This document shows positions 7,981 to 15,062 of a DNA stretch of 18,780 nt, piece by piece (within the stretch, counting starts at the first letter, position 1; every line of letters begins with the position of its first letter). A program made the position numbers and the translations under genes. This stretch comes from CAZPAH01 sp964584495 (lineage in GTDB: Bacteria > Krumholzibacteriota > Krumholzibacteriia > Krumholzibacteriales > Krumholzibacteriaceae). The stretch covers positions 1 to 18,780 of the forward strand of contig CAZPAH010000049.1 in the NCBI GenBank assembly GCA_964584495.1, read 5' to 3'. The notes under the pieces were generated by a model, which ran no database searches, was not told the DNA's origin, and saw only the letters and a list, made by a program, of their open reading frames with translations.

Positions 7981-8001
7981 ATAAAACGATTTGAGTTTTA
8001 T
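7981..8001. repeat. Inverted repeat ATAAAAC-N7-GTTTTAT in the tetR leader
   Basis: Seven-base arms (7981-7987 and 7995-8001) flank a seven-base spacer. The repeat begins at the predicted transcription start and abuts the palindrome at 8002-8015. It could be a second operator, or a weak AT-rich hairpin at the 5' end of the mRNA. No T-run follows, so it is not a canonical terminator. Confidence 0.4.
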
Positions 8002-8015
8002 CGTGTCATGATACG
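8002..8015. promoter_or_regulatory. Probable TetR operator overlapping the -10 element
   Basis: The 14-base sequence CGTATCATGACACG (minus strand) is an inverted repeat with a TCATGA core. Twelve of its fourteen bases agree with its own reverse complement. It covers the whole -10 hexamer and extends to the predicted start, where a bound TetR dimer would block RNA polymerase. Its position just before the regulator gene supports autoregulation. Confidence 0.5.
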
Positions 8016-8036
8016 CATGCCGTTTTTTTAAGTCAA
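8008..8036 (-). promoter_or_regulatory. Strong sigma70-like promoter of the tetR-transporter operon
   Basis: On the minus strand TTGACT (8031-8036) and TATCAT (8008-8013) each match consensus at 5/6 and are separated by exactly 17 bases. The predicted start near 8001 leaves a leader of about 55 bases before the TetR ATG. It is the best promoter match I found in the window. Confidence 0.7.
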
Positions 8037-8086
8037 GGCGAATATGATATGAGCTCAAACGGAATAAAGTTTTAAGAGGTTCATGC

Positions 8087-8124
8087 CCGATGGAGTTTTG
8101 GTAGGGACCGTTTTCCAGTATCGG
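8087..8124 (-). other. Composite stem-loop just after the Mbx-like operon
   Basis: Starting four bases after the stop of the last complex gene, the minus strand can fold as CCGA/TCGG, then TGGA/TCCA, then GGT/ACC around a CCCT loop, with small internal loops. The three nested stems make it better than a random match, but no run of T follows directly, so a terminator role is uncertain. It may be a 3' end protecting structure or a Rho-type end. Confidence 0.3.
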
Positions 8125-8128
8125 CAAC

Positions 8129-9976
8129 CTATCTTGACATATATCTGTCTATACCTTCCGACGCTGCCTTTGCATCGGCTATCGCCGTTACGGCATCCAG
8201 ATTCATATTTACGATGTCGCCACCGGCGAAAACTCCTGGGATTGATGTCATGCCATATTCGTCGACCCGGACTTTCCTCGTCTCGGTGAATATCAATTGA
8301 TCGAAAAGGTTCTTCGGTATGAATGAAAAGTCGGGCGCCTGGCCGATAGCCTCTATGATCATGTCGCCTTCCATAAACTTCTCTTCTCCCTCGTAGAATG
8401 TCGGAGCGAACCGTCCCTGCTCATCAAATACGGATTTGACCTTCATACAGAGCAGGCCTTTAACGAGCCCCTTCTCATCTAGAACAACTTCCTTGGGCCC
8501 CCAGGCGGGATTGAAACGGACCCCTTCGGCTTTTGCCTCTTCCACCTCCTCCTCCGAGGCGGGCAGCTCGTCCCAGTCCTCCAACGATACGGTCTTGGTT
8601 ACCGCCTTTCCGTCCGGGTCCTTTATATACTGGAGTCTCAAGGCCTCCCTTGCCACGTCCATCGCCACGTTCCCACCCCCAATGACAATTACTTCCCTGC
8701 CTACCTCGCATCTATCCCCTATTTTGTTATCCTTCAGGAAATCGAGTGCCAACAAGCACTTTTCCGCATTCTTCACCCTCGTCGAGCGGCTCACCGTTGT
8801 CCCGGTCCCAAGGTAGACCGCATCGTACTCTTCCATAAGATCCTCGAATGAAATATCCCGGCCGACCCTGGTACCGAACTTGAATTCCGCCCCCATAGAA
8901 GCAATATGGTTCACATCCTTATCGATGCTCTCTATCGGCAGTCGGTAAAGGGGCGGACCGATCCGCATCATACCGCCTCCGCCCGGCAACTCGTCGAATA
9001 CAACTACTCTGTGCCCCTTCAGTGTCAGGAAGTAAGCCGCCGCCAGACCGCCCGGTCCTGCTCCAATTACCGCGACCTTTTTGCCCGAATCCTCGGCGGG
9101 CCTGCTCTCCAATGCAGATTTGTAATCCTTTATCGTATCCGCCACGTACCGTTTCAGCCATCTGATCGCCAGGGCCTCCCCCCGTAATCGCAGTGAACAG
9201 GCGTCCTCGCAGTGCTTCATGCAGACACGCCCGCAAATGGCCGGTATGGGGTTGTCCTCGAATATTCTTCGGAGGGACTCATCGGGCTCGTCATTGTAGA
9301 TGGCCTTTATATAATCGGAGATCTTGAGATGGGCCGGACACGCCTCTTCGCACAGTTTGCACTCCAGGCACCGGGCGGCCTCCCTTCTTGCATCCTCGGC
9401 GCTGTATCCTATCACCTGCTCGATAAATGAAAGCCGCCTCTTCTCCGGAGATACTTCAGGCATCGGCACGCGCTCCGGCTCGAACAGCGTATACTGAAGA
9501 TCGGACGCGAATCCCTCGTAATCCTCTTTTCTGTGGGAAAGGCTCGCCTTCAACACCGAATACTTCTCCGCGGGCAGAAATTTATCTCGATCCGACTTCT
9601 CGTCTTTCGGCATGAACACGAACGAACCGGTATCAAAATGAATATGGAAATAGTCCCTGGAAAGCCTCAGCGAACCAGGGGGACAGATATCGACACACAA
9701 CCCGCAGAAACAGCACCGGCCGTAATCGAGCCGAGGCCGCTTGTTTTTCTCACCCGGGTTCACGGCCAAATCCGGTATTTCCACCATCTCTATTGCCACG
9801 TTGGGACATATATCGGCGCAGTTCCCGCAGCCCGTGCAGCTATCCCAATCGTTCAGGTGGAATCCCCTGTATCGCAGGGCCGGTTCTTTAAGCTCGAACG
9901 GGTATCGCAGAGTCTTGGGCTTCTTGAACAGGAATCTTGACGATTTAAACGGACCGAGTAAGCTTGGTTTTGCCAT
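8129..9976 (-). CDS. mbxN: Mbx subunit N fused to an NfnB/GltD-type NAD(P)H flavoprotein
   Basis: The 615-residue product has two parts. Residues 1 to about 125 are a NuoI/MbhN-like ferredoxin with two [4Fe-4S] motifs, C47-x2-C50-x2-C53-x3-C57 and C88-x2-C91-x2-C94-x3-C98. Residues about 180-615 match the large subunit of NADH-dependent ferredoxin:NADP oxidoreductase (NfnB) and the glutamate synthase small subunit (GltD): a cluster-binding domain with cysteines 203, 206, 209, 213 and 248, 252, 256, 260; an FAD Rossmann motif VIGAGPGG (303-310); an NAD(P) motif VIGGGNVAMDVAR (431-443); and the closing EAIGQAPD and GVFAGGDIVN. Family knowledge assigns NuoI to wiring clusters to the small subunit, and NfnB to hydride exchange with NAD(P)H. 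I infer that the fusion feeds electrons from NAD(P)H (or passes them to NAD(P)+) directly into the complex. It is the last gene of the operon, 27 bases after the large subunit. Confidence 0.9.
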   Translation of the reverse strand: MAKPSLLGPFKSSRFLFKKPKTLRYPFELKEPALRYRGFHLNDWDSCTGCGNCADICPNVAIEMVEIPDLAVNPGEKNKRPRLDYGRCCFCGLCVDICPPGSLRLSRDYFHIHFDTGSFVFMPKDEKSDRDKFLPAEKYSVLKASLSHRKEDYEGFASDLQYTLFEPERVPMPEVSPEKRRLSFIEQVIGYSAEDARREAARCLECKLCEEACPAHLKISDYIKAIYNDEPDESLRRIFEDNPIPAICGRVCMKHCEDACSLRLRGEALAIRWLKRYVADTIKDYKSALESRPAEDSGKKVAVIGAGPGGLAAAYFLTLKGHRVVVFDELPGGGGMMRIGPPLYRLPIESIDKDVNHIASMGAEFKFGTRVGRDISFEDLMEEYDAVYLGTGTTVSRSTRVKNAEKCLLALDFLKDNKIGDRCEVGREVIVIGGGNVAMDVAREALRLQYIKDPDGKAVTKTVSLEDWDELPASEEEVEEAKAEGVRFNPAWGPKEVVLDEKGLVKGLLCMKVKSVFDEQGRFAPTFYEGEEKFMEGDMIIEAIGQAPDFSFIPKNLFDQLIFTETRKVRVDEYGMTSIPGVFAGGDIVNMNLDAVTAIADAKAASEGIDRYMSR

Positions 9977-10003
9977 CTGCTCTTTTTTCCTTCTGCTCTT
10001 TCG

Positions 10004-11101
10004 TTACCTGTCTATCTCGGGAGCAACGATATACAGGCTGATCATGATATTGCCCACGTCGGCGATGCTGGCCTTTTCCAATGCCTTCTCCAGCACTGTC
10101 AAACCGTGGGGATAGGATGGTGTCCTGAAATGCACTCGATAGGGTTTGTCCCCTCCGTCGCTCACCATATACAGCCCCAACTCCCCTCGTGAAGACTCGC
10201 ATCGAACGTACGCTTCGCCTTTCGGAACGGTCCACTTGAACGGATTCGGAACCCGGTTGTATACCTCGCCCTCGGGCATTGCGTCCAGCAGCTTGAAAAT
10301 CATGTGTACGCTCTCGATCATCTCGTCCCGCACGACCCAGATTCTCGAGTAGGCGTCACCGTCCTCTCTGGTCGGCACCTCCCAGGGCACTTTATCATAG
10401 GCCGCATATGGCTCGACCTTCCGGATATCGTATTTCATGCCGGTCGCCCTGACGACCTGCCCGGTACCGCCCATGGAGACGGCCTCTTGCCGGTTAACCG
10501 TTCCAATGCCCTTGGCCCTGTCGTAAAAAAAGCGATTGTTGAAAAATGTATCGTCGTAGTCGGGAACACAGCCACCGATTGAATGAAGGGTGCTGACTAT
10601 CCTATCCTTGAATCCTTTCGGAAAATCACGTCTCACGCCTCCGGGCCATATGTAGATGTGATAAACCCTGCCGCCGGTCAGCTCCTCGAAAAGATCCAGC
10701 ACGAGATCACGATGATACATCGCCCACTGGGCCACCGTATCGAAACCAAGCATATTCGCGTAGGCCCAAAGCCCGAAAAGATGCGACCCTACACGGGCGA
10801 GCTCGAGATAAATGCTCCTCACGAAGTGCGCCCTCTCGGGAACTTCGATACCGGCCAACTTCTCCACCGCCATGGCGTAGGCCATCTCGATATGATCGGG
10901 CTCAACTACGTTTATCCTGCAGACCAGGGGAAAGTTCTGTATCCAGGTCCTGTATTCCATCAATTTCTCAAAGCCCCTGTGAAGGTAGCCGGGATTCGCG
11001 GCGGCTTTTAAAATCCGGTCGCCCTCCACGTTCAGCGTGATGCTGAAGTTGCCCACCATCCCCAGGTGCTGGGGGCCGAAGTAAAGTTGTAGTTCTCTCA
11101 T
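10004..11101 (-). CDS. mbxL: Mbx-type large catalytic subunit L (NuoD / NiFe-hydrogenase large subunit fold)
   Basis: The 365-residue product aligns along its length with NuoD/Nqo4 and the large subunits of group 4 hydrogenases: GPQH (9-12), PGYLHRGFEKLMEYRTWIQN (about 37-56), AYAMAVEKLAG (74-84), ELARVGSHLFGL (100-111), MKYDIRKVEPYAAYDKV, SSRGELGLYMVSDGG and the end VGNIMISLYIVAPEIDR. Neither CxxC pair of the NiFe site is present: the N-terminal site reads CRINVVEPDH, with one displaced Cys61, and the C-terminus has none. By comparison with Thermus Nqo4, the quinone tyrosine is Val65 and the second His of the HPxxHG loop is Val16. The site is therefore neither a standard hydrogenase nor a quinone pocket, which fits the Mbx/MBS branch. 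The start overlaps the K gene by four bases. The true substrate is unknown. Confidence 0.9.
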   Translation of the reverse strand: MRELQLYFGPQHLGMVGNFSITLNVEGDRILKAAANPGYLHRGFEKLMEYRTWIQNFPLVCRINVVEPDHIEMAYAMAVEKLAGIEVPERAHFVRSIYLELARVGSHLFGLWAYANMLGFDTVAQWAMYHRDLVLDLFEELTGGRVYHIYIWPGGVRRDFPKGFKDRIVSTLHSIGGCVPDYDDTFFNNRFFYDRAKGIGTVNRQEAVSMGGTGQVVRATGMKYDIRKVEPYAAYDKVPWEVPTREDGDAYSRIWVVRDEMIESVHMIFKLLDAMPEGEVYNRVPNPFKWTVPKGEAYVRCESSRGELGLYMVSDGGDKPYRVHFRTPSYPHGLTVLEKALEKASIADVGNIMISLYIVAPEIDR

Positions 11102-11619
11102 TTGTTAACAGCCTTCTTCTCTACGACAGGCACGCTGTCAAAAACATTTTTGACGTATTCCCTTGTATCGAAATCTTTCCTGAAAGGAGGTATCTCGTAT
11201 TCCCTTTCCAGGAATAGCGGCGTCAACCTGGGATGGCCTTCAAAAACGACGCCGAAGAGTTCATGAATCTCTCTCTCGTATGGCTCCGCATTATCGAAAA
11301 TAGGTATGGCCGAAAGAAGCTCGGGCCTCTCCCTGGAGACTCTGGTTTTTAGGATTATCCTTATCTTTTCCTTGTCCGTAAAAGCTTCATCTTCCCCTAA
11401 GTACGCCGAGAGGATGTATACGAGCTCGAACTCATTCTCGTTAATCCAGTCCACACACGAAATGAGACCCAGGTGTCCGTACCCATGGCTCTTGAAAAAG
11501 CTCAGGATGGACAGGACGGCTTCTTTCCTCGAAGTGATCAATATCCGGTTTTCGTCTTTAATATCCAATTGAATCCCGTCAAATACCGATTCGAGCCGTT
11601 CCTTCAACGAACGATTCAT
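11098..11619 (-). CDS. mbxK: Mbx subunit K (NuoC-like, 30-kDa subunit domain)
   Basis: The frame is open to 11772, but that would overlap the preceding gene by about 90 bases. The ATG at 11619, with GAGAGG about nine bases upstream, gives a normal 173-residue subunit starting MNRSLKERLESVF. The NuoC signature is clear near the end: NAEPYEREIHELFGVVFEGHPRLTPLFL, followed by PPFRKDF. The first part (residues about 15-70) has the alpha/beta fold that packs against the large subunit. NuoC-type proteins carry no redox centre; they stabilise the hydrophilic arm and help position the small and large subunits. The gene lies between J and L, as in the Mbh/Mbx order, and its last four bases overlap the L start. 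Base composition looks lower in GC than the transporter operon nearby. Confidence 0.9.
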   Translation of the reverse strand: MNRSLKERLESVFDGIQLDIKDENRILITSRKEAVLSILSFFKSHGYGHLGLISCVDWINENEFELVYILSAYLGEDEAFTDKEKIRIILKTRVSRERPELLSAIPIFDNAEPYEREIHELFGVVFEGHPRLTPLFLEREYEIPPFRKDFDTREYVKNVFDSVPVVEKKAVNK

Positions 11620-11680
11620 CCCCTTATACCTCTCTGTATCATGTCTGCGCCGTAACGCACGGCTGTCAAACCCATCGCCA

Positions 11681-12238
11681 TCATTGCCCGCCCTCTGTTG
11701 AAAACAAGGGCGGCCAGTCCAATTCGCCCAGCACCTGTTCCTGGTTGGACCGGTATTCCTTGTAGCTTTCACGGTAACGTTTATACCCGTCCGCCATATC
11801 CTTGTCGATCAGCGTCCATAGATGTGTCACCGCGATAAAGATGGCTTCCGGCCTTGGCATGCAGCCGGCGATCCAACCGTCTATCGGTATGTATTTGTCC
11901 AGATGCTTGATCGTGTTGTAGGAATCCCAGTACATGCCGCCGTTGATCGGGCAGGAACCGAATCCAACCGTATACTTCGGTTCGGGCATCTGCTCGTACG
12001 TTCTTATGATCGCCTTGAGAGTCTTTACGGAAACGTACCCGGTGATCAGGAAAAGATTCGCCTGCCTGGGCGTCGCCACGGGGAGCACGCCGAACCGCTC
12101 CGCATCCCATCGAGCGGTTATCGATGGCGGGACCTCTATAATCCCGCACCCTGTGCAAAAATACACAGCATGGAGCGAGTACTTATGCCCCATCTTCGCC
12201 GGTTCTTTCAACCACTTGATCAACTGATTTCGATCCAT
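11681..12238 (-). CDS. mbxJ: Mbx subunit J (NuoB / hydrogenase small-subunit-like, proximal [4Fe-4S])
   Basis: The product has 185 residues and the four cysteines that bind the proximal (N2-type) cluster: C28 and C31 in FCTGCG, C96 in GSCPINGG and C126 in GCMPRP. The first pair is CxxC, as in Mbh, Ech and Mbx small subunits, rather than the tandem CC of complex I NuoB, which supports the hydrogenase-like lineage. Other family landmarks are DAERFGVLPVATPRQA, LITGYVSVK and PKYTVGFGSCPINGG. The subunit takes electrons from the N ferredoxin and hands them to the active site between J and L. The ATG at 12238 directly follows an in-frame stop, so translation cannot start further upstream; its ribosome binding site is weak. 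An 80-base gap separates it from the membrane subunit M. Confidence 0.93.
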   Translation of the reverse strand: MDRNQLIKWLKEPAKMGHKYSLHAVYFCTGCGIIEVPPSITARWDAERFGVLPVATPRQANLFLITGYVSVKTLKAIIRTYEQMPEPKYTVGFGSCPINGGMYWDSYNTIKHLDKYIPIDGWIAGCMPRPEAIFIAVTHLWTLIDKDMADGYKRYRESYKEYRSNQEQVLGELDWPPLFSTEGGQ

Positions 12239-12318
12239 TCAACTACGCTCTGTTCTTTCGATGATAGGATTCCGGCGGCGGCCGAACGGATTTACCTCCG
12301 GTTTGCCTTTCCGCCGAT

Positions 12319-13206
12319 TCATTTAAACAATAAAACTATTATCAACCCTATAAAAGCCAGTGCCGTTGGCCACCTCCACAGGTATTTGATCGCCTGCTCG
12401 ACTCTCAAGCGGGGAAACGCGGCGTTTACGAAAAGCCCCAGCACGAAAACCACGAGCATTTTGACAAAGAAGGTCAAAGGATTGCCCGCGCCGCCCAGGA
12501 ACAAGTCGACAAAAAGAGCGATTCCCACATAAAGGCCCAGTGCATGCTGTATCATGGCCAGGCCCAGAAACGGACCGCTGAACTCAACCATCGTCCCGGA
12601 CGAGATTTCCTGGGGGGCCTGGACTATCTCAAAAGGCCGGATACCCAGAATGGCCGGCAATATAAGAAGGTAGGCGATCCCCGGCAGCATCATCGGAAAC
12701 GAAACGAGGGCCCAGCTCGTGTCCTGCTGCATCCCGACGATTTGAACGATGGAGATTGTCTTGTAGTGCGTCATGACTGCAAGAAGGATAAACAGGAAGG
12801 GCACCTCATAGCCCATGGCCAGCAGAAGCTTGCGCGAGATCCCGATGCTCGTATTGGGATTCGCGGCCTCACCCCCGCTGAGCGCTATCCCGAGAGGGCC
12901 CAGTAGCATCATGTAGAGGATCACCAGCATCCCCCCGGAACCGCTTAACGGGTGTATGCTCCCGACCGGCAGCAGCACAACCACTACCAGGGTGCCGGCC
13001 AGAGCGAGGACGATCCCAAGGTCGAACAACCTGCCGTGGCTCACCCCCCTCTGGTTGAACAGCTTGACGAGATCGATCACCGGCTGTGTGATGGGCGGAC
13101 CGTATCGCCAGTGGATACGCGCCGTGATCTTCCTGGACAATCCAACAAAGAATATCCCTATGAACAGGGCTAAAAGCAGCGACAGTATTATATATACGAT
13201 CTGCAT
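12319..13206 (-). CDS. mbxM: Mbx membrane subunit M (NuoH/MbhM-like)
   Basis: The frame opens at 13332, but the first 42 codons overlap the preceding gene and encode a non-membrane sequence. The ATG at 13206 shares a base with the stop of that gene (TGATG) and begins a membrane helix directly (MQIVYIILSLLLALFIGIFF), giving 295 residues; a start at 13221 is also possible. About eight hydrophobic segments are seen. NuoH signatures are GPPITQPVIDLVKLF (about 35-49), GYEVPFLFILLA, and IRPFEIVQAPQEISSGTMVEFSGP, with the acidic residues of the loop facing the active site. NuoH-type subunits anchor the redox arm and carry the first part of the charge path from the catalytic site into the membrane. 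Its place between the antiporter-like subunits and J matches Mbx. Confidence 0.92.
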   Translation of the reverse strand: MQIVYIILSLLLALFIGIFFVGLSRKITARIHWRYGPPITQPVIDLVKLFNQRGVSHGRLFDLGIVLALAGTLVVVVLLPVGSIHPLSGSGGMLVILYMMLLGPLGIALSGGEAANPNTSIGISRKLLLAMGYEVPFLFILLAVMTHYKTISIVQIVGMQQDTSWALVSFPMMLPGIAYLLILPAILGIRPFEIVQAPQEISSGTMVEFSGPFLGLAMIQHALGLYVGIALFVDLFLGGAGNPLTFFVKMLVVFVLGLFVNAAFPRLRVEQAIKYLWRWPTALAFIGLIIVLLFK

Positions 13207-15062
13207 CACCAGGGGCTCCATTTCAACTGAACAAAGATAAGTAAAGCCAGAAGCAGCACAATATACATCACGTAATGCCCCACGTACCCTGAATATATCC
13301 GCCTGGCCCCGGCGCAAACACCCTGCATCCACCCCGCCAGCCTCATGTAGAACGCATCTATGAAATCCTTGAGATAGGGAGCAATCATCCCGCTGATGGG
13401 ATCATAGAAGTTCACGGTGTAATTGTACTTGTCCTTCGGAATGGCGGCTCCCGCAGCGTATGTATCCTCCTGCGGAACCCTCACGGACCGGGGTCCCGCC
13501 TTGAGAACGATTCCGACCAGGATACATCCAACTATAACGGCCGCGAAGAGGTTGACAACATTCAACGTACCGCTCTCTGAAGCGATTCCCCATAAAGTAA
13601 CATCCATTGCATTAAATCCGAGAGAAACATCGATCGAGTTGATAAGCCTCAGGGGAATGCCGGGAAGGATTCCAAAAAGAATAATGACGGATGATAAAGC
13701 GATTATGGGCAGTTGCATGCTGAACGGGGATTTCCGAATTTCTTTGTGTTTTTCCGGAAGCTGCCCCAAGAAAATATTATGAATGAGCTTGTAGCTGTAT
13801 AGAATCGTCCCCCAAGTTCCTAATAAAGCGGCAAAGGCCAGGAAGGGACTCTGCTCGAGTATCAATGATTTGTAGATCAACCATTTCGAAACGAATCCAT
13901 TGGTTAAAGGAAGACCGATCAGCCCGCATACGCCTATCAGGGCGCCCGCGAAGGCGACCGGCATCTTATTTATCAATCCCCCCAGGGAATTCAGATCGCG
14001 CACTCCGTTCGTCCTGTACTCCACCGCTCCGACGGCGAGAAAAAGCAACCCTTTAAAGGCCGAATGATTGAAAAAGTGAAACACGCCGCCCGCCATGCTA
14101 ACGCTGGTCCCGAAGGCTATTCCCAGGATTATGTACCCGGCCTGGCCTATGGTGGACCAGGCTAGCAGTTTCTTGGCATCATCCTGAAGCAGGGCGATAA
14201 AGGTCGGTATGAGGATGGTGATCGCCCCCAAAATACTCAGTATGTATCTAAAGCTCAAGACGCCGTGGCCTAGGCTGATGAACCTGTTGAGCCCTACTAT
14301 TACATACATGAATAGTATGAACCCATATGTGCCCATCTTTATCAATATCCCCGAAAGTATGGAGCTGAACGGCGAAGGAGCCTCTGCATGCGCCGGAGGA
14401 AGCCATGAATGGAATGGAAGTATCGCGTTTTTTATTCCAAAAGCGATGAAGAAGAGAATCAGGAGGGACACTATGTAGCCGGAAGAAGCCTGATCTATGC
14501 CGGCTGAAATCTCCGAAATATTCAACGTTCCGTATTTAGTGTATATCGATAACACTCCCACGAGCATGGCCAGCGAGCCTATAATCGACATCACGATGTA
14601 TTTCATGCCTGCCGCAAGCGCCGCGCCCCGGTTGTAACTGATCAGGAGAAATGTCGACCAGCTCATAATTTCCCAGAATATGAAAAAGGAAAGCAGGTCG
14701 CCGGAGAGAACGATCCCCAGCATTGCCGCATTGATCAGAAGCAGCATTAGATAATAGAAATCGGTTCTTTCCCGGTTCTTGATATAGCTTAATGAAAATA
14801 TGACGGAAAGCGCTCCAAGAACGGAGATGGTGATCGCAAAGAAAATGGAGAGCATATTAGTTCTAAATAAAAGCGAAAGCCCCAAGAAATTGAAATATGA
14901 GGATTTTCCGGGGGCTCCGGCGAATAAAAACGCAACCATCGCCACCAGCGTCAATGAAACCAGTACGGCGAATACCTCCCTGATCCCGGACGAAATTTTG
15001 CCTAAGATGTATGTAAACAATGAACCGCCGAAGGCTACAGCCAGCAATAAACCCGCGCTCAT
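13206..15062 (-). CDS. Second antiporter-like subunit H' (NuoL/MrpD family) with C-terminal extension
   Basis: The 618-residue polytopic protein belongs to the NuoL/M/N-MrpA/D family. The charged residues of a working ion channel are present: Glu131 in FFIFWEIMSW, Lys211 in FGIKNAILPFHSW, Lys242 in GILIKMGTY, His333 and Lys337 in FNHSAFKGLLF, and Lys393 in GFVSKWLIYK. The first 14 helices end near residue 525. About 90 residues follow: a polar segment, an amphipathic stretch (FIDAFYMRLAGWMQ) and a last membrane helix (YVMYIVLLLALLIF), reminiscent of the lateral helix plus anchor of NuoL or the separate MbhI subunit. The operon has no mbhI gene. The start overlaps gene H by four bases and the stop overlaps gene M. 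A duplicated H gene is the hallmark that separates Mbx from Mbh. Confidence 0.9.
   Translation of the reverse strand: MSAGLLLAVAFGGSLFTYILGKISSGIREVFAVLVSLTLVAMVAFLFAGAPGKSSYFNFLGLSLLFRTNMLSIFFAITISVLGALSVIFSLSYIKNRERTDFYYLMLLLINAAMLGIVLSGDLLSFFIFWEIMSWSTFLLISYNRGAALAAGMKYIVMSIIGSLAMLVGVLSIYTKYGTLNISEISAGIDQASSGYIVSLLILFFIAFGIKNAILPFHSWLPPAHAEAPSPFSSILSGILIKMGTYGFILFMYVIVGLNRFISLGHGVLSFRYILSILGAITILIPTFIALLQDDAKKLLAWSTIGQAGYIILGIAFGTSVSMAGGVFHFFNHSAFKGLLFLAVGAVEYRTNGVRDLNSLGGLINKMPVAFAGALIGVCGLIGLPLTNGFVSKWLIYKSLILEQSPFLAFAALLGTWGTILYSYKLIHNIFLGQLPEKHKEIRKSPFSMQLPIIALSSVIILFGILPGIPLRLINSIDVSLGFNAMDVTLWGIASESGTLNVVNLFAAVIVGCILVGIVLKAGPRSVRVPQEDTYAAGAAIPKDKYNYTVNFYDPISGMIAPYLKDFIDAFYMRLAGWMQGVCAGARRIYSGYVGHYVMYIVLLLALLIFVQLKWSPW

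Noticed and set aside
11620..11772. Longer start for subunit K at 11772
   Set aside because: It would overlap subunit J by about 90 bases and adds an Arg-rich, non-homologous leader; the ATG at 11619 has an upstream ribosome binding site.
12239..12318. A small gene after the GGAGGT sequence between M and J
   Set aside because: The ribosome-binding-like sequence has no ATG, GTG or TTG at a usable distance, and an in-frame stop directly precedes the J start.
10004..13206. Reading the redox genes as ordinary complex I
   Set aside because: NuoE, F, G, A and J are absent, the small subunit has CxxC and the quinone-site residues of the large subunit are replaced.
13207..13332. Longer start for subunit M at 13332
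   Set aside because: The extra 42 residues come from the opposite reading of the H' 3' end; the ATG at 13206 overlaps the H' stop and begins directly at a membrane helix.
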